Positions 8,632-17,214 of a stretch of 57,052 bases of DNA are shown piece after piece (position 1 is the stretch's first letter; every line of letters starts with the position of its first letter). The notes beneath the pieces were generated by a model. That model was not told the origin of the DNA, searched no databases, and worked only from the letters and a program-made list of their open reading frames with translations. The position numbers and the translations under genes are program-made. Source of the DNA: Acidimicrobiaceae bacterium (GTDB taxonomy: Bacteria > Actinomycetota > Acidimicrobiia > Acidimicrobiales > Aldehydirespiratoraceae); contig VXTM01000026.1 of NCBI GenBank assembly GCA_009837445.1, positions 68,470 to 125,521 on the forward strand, read 5' to 3'.

Positions 8632-8865
8632 ATGAAGGTGGCGGTCTCGATCCCTGACAGCGTCTTCGAGGCGGCCGAGGAGCTTGCCGCCCGCCGGCAG
8701 TGCTCGCGGTCGAGCCTCTATGCGCAGGCGTTGGAGTGCTTGCTGGCCGAAGTCGACGCCGACGATGTGACCGCCCGCCTGGACGCGGTCTATGCCGACG
8801 AGCCCTCCAACCTCGACCCGGCCTTGCGGGATGCGCAGGCCCGGGCGGTGGCCGAATCCTGGTGA
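8632..8865 (+). CDS. MazE/ChpI-like RHH antitoxin
   Basis: A 77-aa protein, MKVAVSIPDSVFEAAEELAARRQCSRSSLYAQALECLLAE, with the strand-helix-helix pattern of RHH antitoxins that partner MazF/PemK toxins. The acidic C-terminal half (VDADDVTARLDAVYADEPSNLDP) is typical of a flexible toxin-binding tail. ATG 8632 fits the family start; the 18 residues of frame upstream of it do not. The stop overlaps the MazF start (GTGA), a standard toxin-antitoxin arrangement. Confidence 0.8.
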   Translation: MKVAVSIPDSVFEAAEELAARRQCSRSSLYAQALECLLAEVDADDVTARLDAVYADEPSNLDPALRDAQARAVAESW

Positions 8866-9215
8866 TCCGCCGCGGCGACATCCATTGGGCTGATCTGCGC
8901 GCTCCGACAGGATCAGAACCGGGGCACCGGCGACCGGTGCTGGTGGTGTCCAGCGACCGCTTCAACCGCAGCCGGATCTCCACCGTGCTCGCGGTAGCGA
9001 TCACGTCCAACCTCCGCCTGGCCGACGCGCCCGGAAACGTCGAACTGGCTGCCAGCGAGTCAGGACTGGATCGCGACTCGGTGGTCAACATCTCACAGAT
9101 CGTCACCATCGACAAGGCGGCGTTGTCCGACTGGGCCGGCACTGTCGACCCCGCGACGATGCGGCGAATCGAAGCCGGCATATCGCTAGCCCTCGACCTG
9201 CCAACGGCGGGTTGA
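8862..9215 (+). CDS. mazF: MazF-family endoribonuclease toxin
   Basis: A 117-aa protein beginning VIRRGDIHWADL. RRGDIHWADLRAPTGSEPGHRRPVLVVSSDRFN is the hallmark N terminus of MazF/PemK (the G-x-x-RPVLVVS strand), and SVVNISQIVTIDKAAL matches the conserved N-x-x-Q-I/V-x-T/S-V-D-K segment. MazF enzymes cut mRNA at short sequence motifs and halt growth. Start GTG 8862 overlaps the antitoxin stop. Convergent with hyuB. The strand just before this start is the antitoxin in another frame, so longer versions are not real. Confidence 0.88.
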   Translation: MIRRGDIHWADLRAPTGSEPGHRRPVLVVSSDRFNRSRISTVLAVAITSNLRLADAPGNVELAASESGLDRDSVVNISQIVTIDKAALSDWAGTVDPATMRRIEAGISLALDLPTAG

Positions 9216-9238
9216 CCACGCGAGCCGGTCGCGGGTAC

Positions 9239-10795
9239 TCAGGGGGCGCCCCAGGCGCCTCCTCCTGGGGTTAGGACTCTTAGGCGGTCGCCGGCCCTGG
9301 CGTCGAACGTGACCTTGCCGGGCAGGAACTCCCGGGTGCCGGAGCGGCGGATCAGCCAGTCCTCGCCTTTGGCGCCGGGGCCGCCGCCCTGGAGGCCCCA
9401 GGGCTGGGTCACCCGGCGCTCACCCATCAGCGTCACAGTGGCGTCCTCCAGGAACTCCATCTCGCGCACGATGCCCTCACCGCCGGCGTAGCGGCCGTCG
9501 CCGCCGCTGCCTGAGCGCAGCCCGTAGGCGGTGATGCGCAGCGGGTAGTGCTGGACCAGGCTCTCGATCGGGGTGTTCTTTGTGTTGGTCATGCCGGTGT
9601 GGATGCCGGACTGGCCGGCGAGGCCCCGGCGCCCGCCCTGCCCGCCGCCGACGGTCTCGTAGTAGGCGAAGGCGTCGGAGCCGGCCAGCACGTTGTTCAT
9701 CGTCCCCTGCGAGGCGGCCGGGACCGCCTCCGGCGAGGCCTGGGCCAGTGCCCCGAGCAGCGCGTCGGCGATGCGCTGGGAGGTCTCCACGTTGCCGGCG
9801 GCCACGGCGGCGGGCGGCTCGGCACTCACGATCGAGCCCGCCGGCGACGACATCGTGACCGACCGGTAGCAGCCGCCGTTGGCGGGGATGGACGGATCGG
9901 TGGCCACCCGCACCGCGTAGTAGAGGCACGACACCGCCACCGCCTCCACCGAGTTGAAGTTGGCCTCCACCTGCGGCGCCGAGCCCGTGAAGTCGGCGTG
10001 CAGGTCCGAGCCGTCGATGGTGACCCGCACCGTGATGTTGTGGAGCCGGTCGGGGCCCTCCACGTAGTCCTCGAAGGCGTAGTCGCCGTCGGGCAGGTCG
10101 CCGATGGCGGCCCGCATCCGCCGCTCCCCGTAATCGAGCAGCCCGTCGCAGACGGCGCTGAACCCGGCCGGCCCGTAGGCCTCGCACAGCTCGATCAGTC
10201 TCCGTGCGCCGACCTCGTTGGCGCCGAGCTGGGCCGACAGGTCCCCGACCCGCTCGTCCGGGGTGCGGGTGGCGGCCAGGAACGGGTCCAGGAACTCCGG
10301 CACCCACTGGCCGCCACGGGCGGCCAGCGTCGGCGGGACCACATGGCCCTCCTGGTCGAGCCGGATGGCGTCGGCCGGCATCGACCCGGGCGCGTCGCCG
10401 CCGACGTCGGAGTGGTGGGCCCGGTTGGCCACCCACCCGACCAGGTCGCCCCTGTAGGCGACCGGCCGCACGATGGTCAGGTCGTTCAGGTGGGTGCCGC
10501 CGTAGTAGGGGTCGTTGACGGCGTACTGGGCGTCGAGTTCCAGGGTGCCGCCAAAGGCGTCGATCACCGCCTGCACCGACGCTGGCATCGAGCCCAGATG
10601 CACCGGGATGTGCTCGGCCTGGGCCAGCAGCTCGCCGGCGGGCACGAACAGCGCAGTCGAGAAGTCGGCCCGCTCCTTGATGTTGGGGGAGTAGCCGGTG
10701 CGGCGCAGCACCCCGCCCATCTCGTCGGCCGCGGCCGTGAACCGGTGCCGGGCCACCTCCAGGTCGATCGCATTCAGCGCCATGGGCGTCACCAC
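9239..10795 (-). CDS. hyuB: N-methylhydantoinase B / 5-oxoprolinase beta-type subunit
   Basis: A 518-aa HyuB-family protein. [44 protein letters not shown] is the conserved N terminus, and [19 protein letters not shown] and [18 protein letters not shown] are family landmarks. With HyuA it forms an ATP-dependent amidohydrolase that opens hydantoin or 5-oxoproline-like rings. GTG 10795 overlaps the hyuA stop by four bases (GTGA) and is translationally coupled; ATG 10783 is an alternative. The physiological substrate cannot be told from sequence. Confidence 0.9.
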   Translation of the reverse strand: MVTPMALNAIDLEVARHRFTAAADEMGGVLRRTGYSPNIKERADFSTALFVPAGELLAQAEHIPVHLGSMPASVQAVIDAFGGTLELDAQYAVNDPYYGGTHLNDLTIVRPVAYRGDLVGWVANRAHHSDVGGDAPGSMPADAIRLDQEGHVVPPTLAARGGQWVPEFLDPFLAATRTPDERVGDLSAQLGANEVGARRLIELCEAYGPAGFSAVCDGLLDYGERRMRAAIGDLPDGDYAFEDYVEGPDRLHNITVRVTIDGSDLHADFTGSAPQVEANFNSVEAVAVSCLYYAVRVATDPSIPANGGCYRSVTMSSPAGSIVSAEPPAAVAAGNVETSQRIADALLGALAQASPEAVPAASQGTMNNVLAGSDAFAYYETVGGGQGGRRGLAGQSGIHTGMTNTKNTPIESLVQHYPLRITAYGLRSGSGGDGRYAGGEGIVREMEFLEDATVTLMGERRVTQPWGLQGGGPGAKGEDWLIRRSGTREFLPGKVTFDARAGDRLRVLTPGGGAWGAP

Positions 10796-12870
10796 TCGAT
10801 CCTCAGGGCGCCGGTCTCATGGACCACCGCCCGGTCGCCGTCAGCCAGGTATGTCGTGGACTCGCCCTCGGCGATGATGGCCGGCCCGGCGACCTCGGAG
10901 CCGACCGGCAGCGCCGGCCGCCACCACACCTCCGCCTCGGCCGGACCGGACCGGCCCAGCACGGTGCGCGACCCCCGCCGCGGATCGCCGGACTCCGGCT
11001 CGAAGGCGGGCAGGTCGGCCCAGTCCAGCGCGGCCGAGCCGACCGCCTCGGCCCGCACCGTCACGGCCTCCACCGGATCGGTGGGACGGGCGAACCCGTT
11101 GCGCTCGGCGTGCAGGCCATGGAACCGCTCGCACAGCGTCTCCCAGGGCTCGCCCTCGGTGTAGGGCACCGACGTCTCGTGGGCCTGGCCCACATAGCGC
11201 ATGTCCACGATCAGGGCCGAGGCCCGGGCGGGCCGGCCGCTGTCGGCCTCGATCCGGCGGAGTGCCGTGGCCAGCAGGTCCCCGGCCGCGGCCGGAAGCC
11301 GGTTGCGGCCGGTGGCGGTGACGTTGACGGTCTGGGCCGCGTCGGCCCGGGGCGGGCTCAACAGCAGACCGAAGGCGGAGAACACCCCGGCGAAGGGCGG
11401 GACGATCACGCCGTCCATCTCCAGGGATCGGGCCAGCGCACTGGCGTGCAGACCGCCGGCGCCCCCGAAGGCCATCAGCACCGCGTCGCGGGGGTCGGTG
11501 CCCTGCTCCACCGACACTGCCCGCACCGCGTGGGTCATGTGCGACTCCACCACGGCCACCGCCCCCAGCGCGGCCTCGACCGGCTCCAGCGAAAGCTCCG
11601 AACCCAGCCGCTGGAAGGCGGCCATGGCCAGGTCGGACCGCAGCGCCACCGTGCCGGCCAGTCGGGCGTCGGGATCCAGCCGGCCCAGCACCAGGTTGGC
11701 GTCGGTGACGGTCGGCTCGGTCCCGCCGCGGCCGTAGCACGCCGGGCCGGGGTCAGCCCCCGCGGAGCGGGGCCCCACCCGCAGGGCGCCGCCGGGGTCG
11801 GCCCAGGCCACCGACCCGCCCCCGGCGCCGACGGTGTGAACCGCCACCGACGGCATCAGGCAGGCATGGCCCGCGATCTCCCGGTTGTAGGTCACCTCGG
11901 GTCGGCCCCGGCGCACCCGGCACACGTCGGTGGAGGTGCCACCCATGTCGAAGGAGATCAGCGTGCCCGTGCCCATGAGCTCACCCAGCGCGGCTGCGGC
12001 CACCACCCCGCCGGCTGGCCCCGAGAGCAGGATCGACGCCGGGAACGCCGAGGCGTGGTCGAGAGACACCAGCCCACCCGAAGATCGCATGACCGAGATC
12101 TCGTCGATGAAGCCGGCCCGCGAGGCCCGGTCGGCCAGGTTGCCCATGTAGCGGGCCACCTCGGGTGACAGGAAGGCGTTGAGCACCGCGGTGGAGAACC
12201 GCTCGTACTCCCTGAACTCGGCCACCACCTCGGACGAGGCCGATACCGGCACCCCAAGCTCGGCGCGCAGGCGCTCGGCCAGCGCCGACTCGGTCGCGGA
12301 GTCGGCGTAGGAGTACATCAGGCACACCGCCACCGCCGCCGCGCCCTGGTCGCGGGCCGCGGAAGCAACCGCAGCCGCCGCCGCTTCCACCCCGTCGCCG
12401 TGACCGGCCGCGCCCACGTCGACCCCCATGCGCATTCCGGGCTCGGCCAGCGGTCTGGCCCGGTCGGCGAACGGGTCGTACAGCGACGGTCGATCCTGCC
12501 GGGCGATCTCGATCAGCGACTCGAATCCGGCGTCGGTCACCAGCAGCGTCCGGGCCCCGCGCCGTTCGAGCAGTGCGTTGGTGGCCACGGTGGTGCCGTG
12601 CAGCAGGTCGGCCCGCCCTCCAGGGTCCACCGCGGCGGCGGCACCGGCCATGACCCCCTCGCTCTGGTCGCGGGGAGTGGAGGGCACCTTGCCGACCGTC
12701 ATGGCCTCGCCATCCCAGGAGGCGACGTCGGTGAACGTCCCGCCCACGTCGATGCCGAGCGTTATCGGGCCCGACGTGCGACCGTCCGTGGAGTCTGCGT
12801 CGATCCGAGCATCGTATTGCCCGGTCCGGAGCCGACGGCCGCAGCCCGAGCCGGTATCGCGAGGCTGCAA
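10789..12870 (-). CDS. hyuA: N-methylhydantoinase A / 5-oxoprolinase alpha-type subunit
   Basis: About 690 aa with the HyuA ATPase fold: LGIDVGGTFTDVA is the N-terminal phosphate-binding strand, LLHGTTVATNALLERRG, LSGPAGGVVAAA and SFDMGGTSTDV follow in the usual order. It supplies ATP hydrolysis for the ring opening done with HyuB. The start is uncertain: no ATG or GTG lies in frame near the expected N terminus, and the nearest usable codon is TTG 12870, which puts the LGIDVGG strand about 30 residues in. The frame continues further upstream but would overlap the divergent transporter gene. Confidence 0.85.
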   Translation of the reverse strand: MQPRDTGSGCGRRLRTGQYDARIDADSTDGRTSGPITLGIDVGGTFTDVASWDGEAMTVGKVPSTPRDQSEGVMAGAAAAVDPGGRADLLHGTTVATNALLERRGARTLLVTDAGFESLIEIARQDRPSLYDPFADRARPLAEPGMRMGVDVGAAGHGDGVEAAAAAVASAARDQGAAAVAVCLMYSYADSATESALAERLRAELGVPVSASSEVVAEFREYERFSTAVLNAFLSPEVARYMGNLADRASRAGFIDEISVMRSSGGLVSLDHASAFPASILLSGPAGGVVAAAALGELMGTGTLISFDMGGTSTDVCRVRRGRPEVTYNREIAGHACLMPSVAVHTVGAGGGSVAWADPGGALRVGPRSAGADPGPACYGRGGTEPTVTDANLVLGRLDPDARLAGTVALRSDLAMAAFQRLGSELSLEPVEAALGAVAVVESHMTHAVRAVSVEQGTDPRDAVLMAFGGAGGLHASALARSLEMDGVIVPPFAGVFSAFGLLLSPPRADAAQTVNVTATGRNRLPAAAGDLLATALRRIEADSGRPARASALIVDMRYVGQAHETSVPYTEGEPWETLCERFHGLHAERNGFARPTDPVEAVTVRAEAVGSAALDWADLPAFEPESGDPRRGSRTVLGRSGPAEAEVWWRPALPVGSEVAGPAIIAEGESTTYLADGDRAVVHETGALRIEW

Positions 12871-12884
12871 CGTAGCCTGATGGC

Positions 12885-13742
12885 TTGCCTGTATTCCTAG
12901 GGGGACTGGCCGCGGCGCTGCTAGGGACCGGCGACTTCTTCGGGGGCGTCGGCGGCCGCCGCATCGACCATCCCGGCGCGGTGGTGTCGATCGCATGGGT
13001 GGCATCGATCGTGGGTGCGGCGGTGGCGGGCCTCTTCGTGCTGGTGTTCCCTCCCGCCCACTTCGGCCGGACCGACTTCTACTGGACGATGCTGGCGCTG
13101 GTATTCGCGGCCACGGCACGGCCGCTGCTGTACCTCTCCATGGAGCGGGGCCCGATGGCGGTGGTGGCGCCGGTGTTCAGCCTGGTGTCGCTGGTGATCC
13201 CCGCGGTGGTGGGCCCCCTCACCGGCGACGCGCTGGGCGGAGCGGAACTGATCGGTGTGGCGCTGGCCGTTCCCGCGGTGCTGCTCATCTCGAGCGAGGG
13301 TCAGCTGCCCACCACCGAGATGCTCCAGGCTGGCTCTGCGCTGGCGTTGGGTTGCCTCGTGGGGGCCATCCTGGGCTGCCTAAGCCTCACCTTCGCGCAG
13401 ATCACCCCCGACGCCGGGGCGATGCCTGCGTTCCTGACCCAGTTGGGCGCGGTGGCAGTCATCCCTCTGGTGACGAAGCCGTTCCGGTTGATGGCCCCGG
13501 TGTCGAGGGACGCTCGCCGCTTCGGTGTCCTGGTGGGCCTGATCGACATCGGGGCCGTGATCGCCATGGTCATCGCCTTCCAGCGGGGCAACGTGGCGGT
13601 GGTAGCTGCGATGCTCGGCTTCGCGCCGGTGACGGCCATGACACTGGCCTGGCGGATCTACCACGAGGCCGTGCGCCGCTGGCAGTGGGCTGGCGCGGCG
13701 ATGGGCGCGGTCGCCATCATCCTGTTCTCAACCGCCGCCTGA
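12885..13742 (+). CDS. EamA/DMT-superfamily transporter
   Basis: A 285-aa integral membrane protein with about ten hydrophobic helices in two EamA repeats (FLGGLAAALLGTGDFFGG ... and VLVGLIDIGAVIAMVIAFQRGNVAVVAAMLGFAPV). Members export amino acids, metabolites or cofactors. TTG 12885 is the only plausible start; it faces hyuA with a 14-bp gap, so the divergent promoters must overlap coding sequence or the starts are further downstream. Substrate unknown; proximity to hyuAB may be meaningful. Confidence 0.75.
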   Translation: MPVFLGGLAAALLGTGDFFGGVGGRRIDHPGAVVSIAWVASIVGAAVAGLFVLVFPPAHFGRTDFYWTMLALVFAATARPLLYLSMERGPMAVVAPVFSLVSLVIPAVVGPLTGDALGGAELIGVALAVPAVLLISSEGQLPTTEMLQAGSALALGCLVGAILGCLSLTFAQITPDAGAMPAFLTQLGAVAVIPLVTKPFRLMAPVSRDARRFGVLVGLIDIGAVIAMVIAFQRGNVAVVAAMLGFAPVTAMTLAWRIYHEAVRRWQWAGAAMGAVAIILFSTAA

Positions 13743-13750
13743 ATCCGGCG

Positions 13751-13768
13751 CGGAGTACCGCTACTCCG
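13751..13768. terminator. Short hairpin between convergent genes
   Basis: CGGAGTA-ccgc-TACTCCG is a perfect 7-bp hairpin located 8 bases after the transporter stop and overlapping the stop of the convergent minus-strand gene. It could serve both directions but lacks a T tract. Confidence 0.35.
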
Positions 13769-14453
13769 GCAGGAGCCTGACCTCGTTGATCGACGCAACC
13801 GCGATCTGTTCCCGTAGGCCGGTCGGCGACGCCAGCACGAGCCCGCCGGCGTCGTCGATGTCGGCGGCCACACCTCGCATGGATCCGTGGGGCAGCATCC
13901 GCAACTCGACCGTCTGTCCGAGGGTGGAGCAGCGGTCCCGGTAGGCGTCGAGGACCGACGCCGGGTCGTCGAGCCCGGATGCCAGGTCCCGCAGGTGCGT
14001 CAGCAGTTCACCGGTGATCCGGGAGCGCTCTTCAGCCGGGACGACGGGCCCGACCCGGACCGTGAGTGCGGCGAACTCGACCCGGCCCGGGCCCAGCGTG
14101 CACGCCGAGCTGACGGCCACATCAAGGCCGTCTTCCGGTTCGCACTCGATCCGATCAGGCCAAAGGCAGGACCGGTGACCGCCGCGGCAAGCATCCAGCG
14201 CTCGGGCCGCGGCCAGGCTGGCAGCCGCCCAGCCCACATCGACCATCGATGGATCGAGTGCTGCGGGCCGGGCCAGCACGCTCACCGCGACGGCGTCGGC
14301 GGTGCGCCATTCCGTGCCGCCGCGGCGCCGGGCCGCGATCTCGGTGTCGGCCACGACGGCTGCTCCGGCGGGAGCGGCCGACTGGCGGGCCCACTGGTGC
14401 AGGAGCGCATCAACGGACAGCGCCACGGTCGCCGTTCTCGTGGGGGGTGTCAC
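13761..14453 (-). CDS. Biotin-protein-ligase-like protein, last gene of the hydrogenase operon
   Basis: A 230-aa protein with the layout of the BirA catalytic plus C-terminal domains: ADAVAVSVLARPAAL, a CLWPDRIEC segment where ligases have K-W-P-N-D, and a C-terminal SH3-like part (YRDRCSTLGQTVELRMLPHGSMRGVAADIDDAGGLVLAS). The biotin-binding G-R-G-R-x-G-R loop is replaced by ARRRGGTEWRT and the catalytic lysine region is degenerate, so biotin ligation is doubtful. GTG 14453 overlaps the upstream stop (GTGA). Its place at the end of a hydrogenase operon suggests an accessory role in maturation or a cofactor-binding remnant. Confidence 0.6.
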   Translation of the reverse strand: MTPPTRTATVALSVDALLHQWARQSAAPAGAAVVADTEIAARRRGGTEWRTADAVAVSVLARPAALDPSMVDVGWAAASLAAARALDACRGGHRSCLWPDRIECEPEDGLDVAVSSACTLGPGRVEFAALTVRVGPVVPAEERSRITGELLTHLRDLASGLDDPASVLDAYRDRCSTLGQTVELRMLPHGSMRGVAADIDDAGGLVLASPTGLREQIAVASINEVRLLPE

Positions 14454-14887
14454 GGCCCCGCCAGCCTGGGCTCCAACCGGTCGACCACCCAGCCCCGGTC
14501 GGCGTCGCGGCTCAGGACGAGCCGGCCCGCCGGCCAGGCGTCGATGCCGGGGAGCTGCGACGGTGACAGCAATTCGACCGCAACCGAGCCGTCCTCGACA
14601 GCGTGGCACTCTCCCAGCGCGAGCTCGGTGAGCTCGACGCTGCGCAGATCGCGGCGCAGGCCCCCCACCAGCTGTTGCAGGAAGCGTTCCCGTTCGACGG
14701 GGTTGGCGAGGTCGTCGCGTATCCGTCCGGCGGCCACCCGATCGAGGCCGTTGCGCATCGCCACCGACAGGGCGGCGGTCCGGCCGTGGTCGCTGAGCAG
14801 GTCCCACAGGGTGGTGTGCTCGGCCCAGACGATCGCATGGATGAAGGCCGCGGCGCGCTGAACGGCCTCGTCGAGGCTTCCCGTCAT
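14450..14887 (-). CDS. Hydrogenase-operon hypothetical protein
   Basis: A 145-aa soluble protein (MTGSLDEAVQRAAAFIHAIVWAEHTTLWDLLS...) with an all-helical N-terminal half and a strand-rich C-terminal half (GSVAVELLSPSQLPGIDAWPAGRLVLSRDADRGWVVDRLEPR). I do not recognise the family. Overlaps both neighbours by four bases (ATGA at the start, GTGA at the end), so it is translated with the hydrogenase genes and is likely dedicated to them. Start ATG 14887 rather than 14899 because of the overlap with the upstream stop. Confidence 0.65.
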   Translation of the reverse strand: MTGSLDEAVQRAAAFIHAIVWAEHTTLWDLLSDHGRTAALSVAMRNGLDRVAAGRIRDDLANPVERERFLQQLVGGLRRDLRSVELTELALGECHAVEDGSVAVELLSPSQLPGIDAWPAGRLVLSRDADRGWVVDRLEPRLAGP

Positions 14888-16185
14888 GGCCGCACCCACC
14901 CGTTCGCCTCCAGCAGGTCACGGACCCGCACCCGCTGCGGCCCGAAGAGTCGGTCAGTGATCACACCGTCCAGCGTCTCGTCCAGGACCTCGGCGGAGTC
15001 GTGGTCCCGGTGGACCCGGCACAGCACGTCGCAGGCGGCCTCGAGCAACCGGTCCGGCAGCTCCATCAGCACCCCGATCAGGGTGCGCAGGACCTCCCGG
15101 TAGTCGTCGAGGTCCAGCGCGGCCAGCGAGTCGACCAGCGCTTCGAGGGCGGCACTCATCCCCATTGGCGGCAGCGACGCAGCCCGCAGGAGCCGATCCC
15201 GCAGCAACTGCTCGCGCTCCGTCTCGTCGGTGCTGGCCAGCAGGCGGGCCACATGGCCCATCCGCCCGGTCGGTGGATCGGCATCGTCGAGGGCGGCCTC
15301 GAGACGGGCCAGCGTGGCGTGAGCGGTGCGCCAGTGTGACTCGTGCAGCCGGGGGTCGAACACCGAGAGCGACGCGTGCGCGCTGTTCAGGGCCCGGGCC
15401 AGGTCGCCGGGGCCGTTCCTCATCTCGAACGCCAGTGCCAAGCTGTGGCGGGCCACGGCGTGATGGAACGGGAAGCTGCCGTGGCTGAGCACGCTGAGGG
15501 ACTGCTCGAAGGCGCCGACGGCCTCTTCGGGAGTCGAGCCGGACGCGCCCCGCCGGCACAGTTCCAGCACTGCGGCGCCGAGCCCGTGGGCGGCCATACC
15601 CGCCTGCAGCGACGAGGACGGAAGCGCCGCCATCGCGCTCCGGTAGTCGTCGAGTGCCGCTCGCATGTCCTCGTCGCGGCCGAGCGACTGGCGGGCCTGG
15701 GCCCGGTTGATCAGCGCGGCGCCCAGGAGCCGTCCGGCCTCGTCGTCCGGCCCGGACTCGCCGCTGCCACCGGTCATCAGCTCGACTGCGTGATCCAGCG
15801 CTTTGATCGCGGGTTCGGGATGGCCAGCCTCGTAGTGCGCCAGGCCGAGGTTGATCAGCGCGGCGGCGTGCTCGACTGCTGGCGCGCGGGGGGCGATCAG
15901 ATCGGCGGCCCGCCCGAACAGTTCGAGGGCCCGATCGGCACGGCCCCCGGCGCGGTGGCAGTTCGCCGCGGCGGTGAGGATGCGCCCGTGCTCGACGGGC
16001 GCCCGGTCGGCAGTGAGGATTCGAGCGGCCTTGTCCAGCATTTCCAGAGCCTGATCGATTTCCTCGGGCCGGCTGGCGGCCTCCGATCTCGCCACCGCCA
16101 GCCGGTACGCGGCCAGCGCCCAATCGTCGGGCGCCTCGGCCAGGCTCACGGCCTCGAGCGCGGCCTCAAGGTCCTCGACGGTCAC
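14884..16185 (-). CDS. TPR-repeat protein of the hydrogenase operon
   Basis: A 433-aa protein built of tetratricopeptide-like helix pairs: WALAAYRLAVARSEAA, ALEMLDKAARIL, RADRALELFGRAADL, ALINLGLAHYEAGHPEPAIKALDHAVELM and others. TPR proteins act as scaffolds. Genes for TPR and NifU-like proteins accompany actinobacterial-type (group 1h/5) uptake hydrogenases in other genomes, so assembly or electron transfer is the likely role. GTG 16185 is chosen because a 17-base duplication places a second GTG at 16208 that leads only to an 8-codon frame. No signal peptide or membrane segment. Confidence 0.75.
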   Translation of the reverse strand: MTVEDLEAALEAVSLAEAPDDWALAAYRLAVARSEAASRPEEIDQALEMLDKAARILTADRAPVEHGRILTAAANCHRAGGRADRALELFGRAADLIAPRAPAVEHAAALINLGLAHYEAGHPEPAIKALDHAVELMTGGSGESGPDDEAGRLLGAALINRAQARQSLGRDEDMRAALDDYRSAMAALPSSSLQAGMAAHGLGAAVLELCRRGASGSTPEEAVGAFEQSLSVLSHGSFPFHHAVARHSLALAFEMRNGPGDLARALNSAHASLSVFDPRLHESHWRTAHATLARLEAALDDADPPTGRMGHVARLLASTDETEREQLLRDRLLRAASLPPMGMSAALEALVDSLAALDLDDYREVLRTLIGVLMELPDRLLEAACDVLCRVHRDHDSAEVLDETLDGVITDRLFGPQRVRVRDLLEANGWVRP

Positions 16186-16208
16186 AGCGCGAGGTCCTCG
16201 ACGGTCAC
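16169..16208 (-). repeat. Duplicated translation start with 8-codon mini-ORF
   Basis: A 17-base segment at 16169-16185 recurs exactly at 16192-16208. On the minus strand each copy reads GTGACCGTCGAGGACCT. The upstream copy overlaps the protease stop (GTGA), encodes V-T-V-E-D-L-A-L and ends in a TGA that itself overlaps the true TPR start (GTGA at 16185-16182). Confidence 0.75.
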
Positions 16209-16717
16209 GGTTCGGAGCCGTGGACGGGGACAAGCTCCCGCACACAGCGCTCGACTTCGGCGACTGCATGGTCGACGGCGTCGTTCACAGCCGAGGTCAG
16301 CCCGATCCCCAGCGTGTCGACCTCGGCGGGCTGGCAGCCGACGATGATGGTGCGCTCCGGAAGCACGCCGGCCGCCTTGGCCACCATGAGGGCCCGTTCG
16401 GGGGTGGCCAGGTGCATGTCGGCCAGCAGGTCGTGTCGCTCATCGACAGGCAGTTCACCGACGTCGATCACCTCTGCGTCGATCACCATCACGGTCCCGG
16501 GCGGGCGGTCCCGGTCGACCGCGTCGACCACCACGAGGGCGTCGTAGCCCGCCATGAGCTCATGGACGAGGTGGATCCCGCCGATGCCGGTCTCGGCCAC
16601 GTCGACCCCCGATGGGAGGCGCCGTTCGCTGAGCCGCTTCACCACCTCCACCCCGAATCCGTCGTCGCCGTGGAGGACGTTGCCCACGCCGACCACCAAC
16701 ACCCGCCCGGCAGTCAC
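16205..16717 (-). CDS. [NiFe] hydrogenase maturation protease (M52)
   Basis: A 170-aa HyaD/HycI-type endopeptidase. RVLVVGVGNVLHGDDGFGVEVVKRL is the conserved N terminus with the metal-binding acidic residue in the G-N-x-L-x-x-D-D-G-x-G motif; GYDALVVVDAVDR provides the second ligand (D) and ADMHLATPERAL the third position (H). It removes the C-terminal peptide of the large subunit after nickel insertion. The cut is expected after His616 in the large subunit encoded at 18451-20361. GTG 16717 overlaps the upstream stop. Confidence 0.9.
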   Translation of the reverse strand: MTAGRVLVVGVGNVLHGDDGFGVEVVKRLSERRLPSGVDVAETGIGGIHLVHELMAGYDALVVVDAVDRDRPPGTVMVIDAEVIDVGELPVDERHDLLADMHLATPERALMVAKAAGVLPERTIIVGCQPAEVDTLGIGLTSAVNDAVDHAVAEVERCVRELVPVHGSEP

Positions 16718-17214
16718 GGTGTGGGAAGTTCGCTGGCCCGCAGGGCGTAGCCGTGGATCGTCCACCATGCGATGTAGTCCTCGAGCTCGGACCACGACGC
16801 GTCGTCCAGCTGCTCGCGCACGTGCTCATTCCGCTTGTCCAGCTCGGTGGCGATGATCCGGTCGAGCGCGGCGACGGTCACCTCCGCCGGCAGCAGCGAG
16901 ACACTGCCGGGGTCACCCACCCGCAGCGTCTCACTGAGGGCGGCAACGTTCTCAAGGTCGATCTCGCCATCGGCCGCAGCCGCCGGCAGCCGGTCCCCAG
17001 GGACCCGCTGCTCCTCCGAGCGGCGCAGGCAATAGCCCACCAGCAGGGCGGTGCTGGCCCAGTCGGCCAACTCGGTCACCGGCTGGCGCGCCCGCTCGGT
17101 CTCGAAGCACTGCTGCCGGTAGCGCAGCGACGCCTCGGTCATAGGGTGGGTCTGGGCCAGGGCCCGGGCTGCGAAGCAGAGATCGCTCACGCCGGTCTCC
17201 GCCGCTGCGGTCAT
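16714..17214 (-). CDS. Hydrogenase-operon conserved hypothetical protein
   Basis: A 166-aa mostly helical protein (TAAAETGVSDLCFAARALAQTHPMTEASLRYRQQCFETERARQPV...LEDYIAWWTIHGYALRASELPTP). It has three scattered cysteines but no metal motif and no membrane segment. I recall DUF-type conserved proteins in this position in actinobacterial hydrogenase clusters but cannot assign one safely. ATG 17214 overlaps the NifU-like stop (ATGA); the frame upstream is only a shadow of other genes. Confidence 0.65.
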   Translation of the reverse strand: MTAAAETGVSDLCFAARALAQTHPMTEASLRYRQQCFETERARQPVTELADWASTALLVGYCLRRSEEQRVPGDRLPAAAADGEIDLENVAALSETLRVGDPGSVSLLPAEVTVAALDRIIATELDKRNEHVREQLDDASWSELEDYIAWWTIHGYALRASELPTP

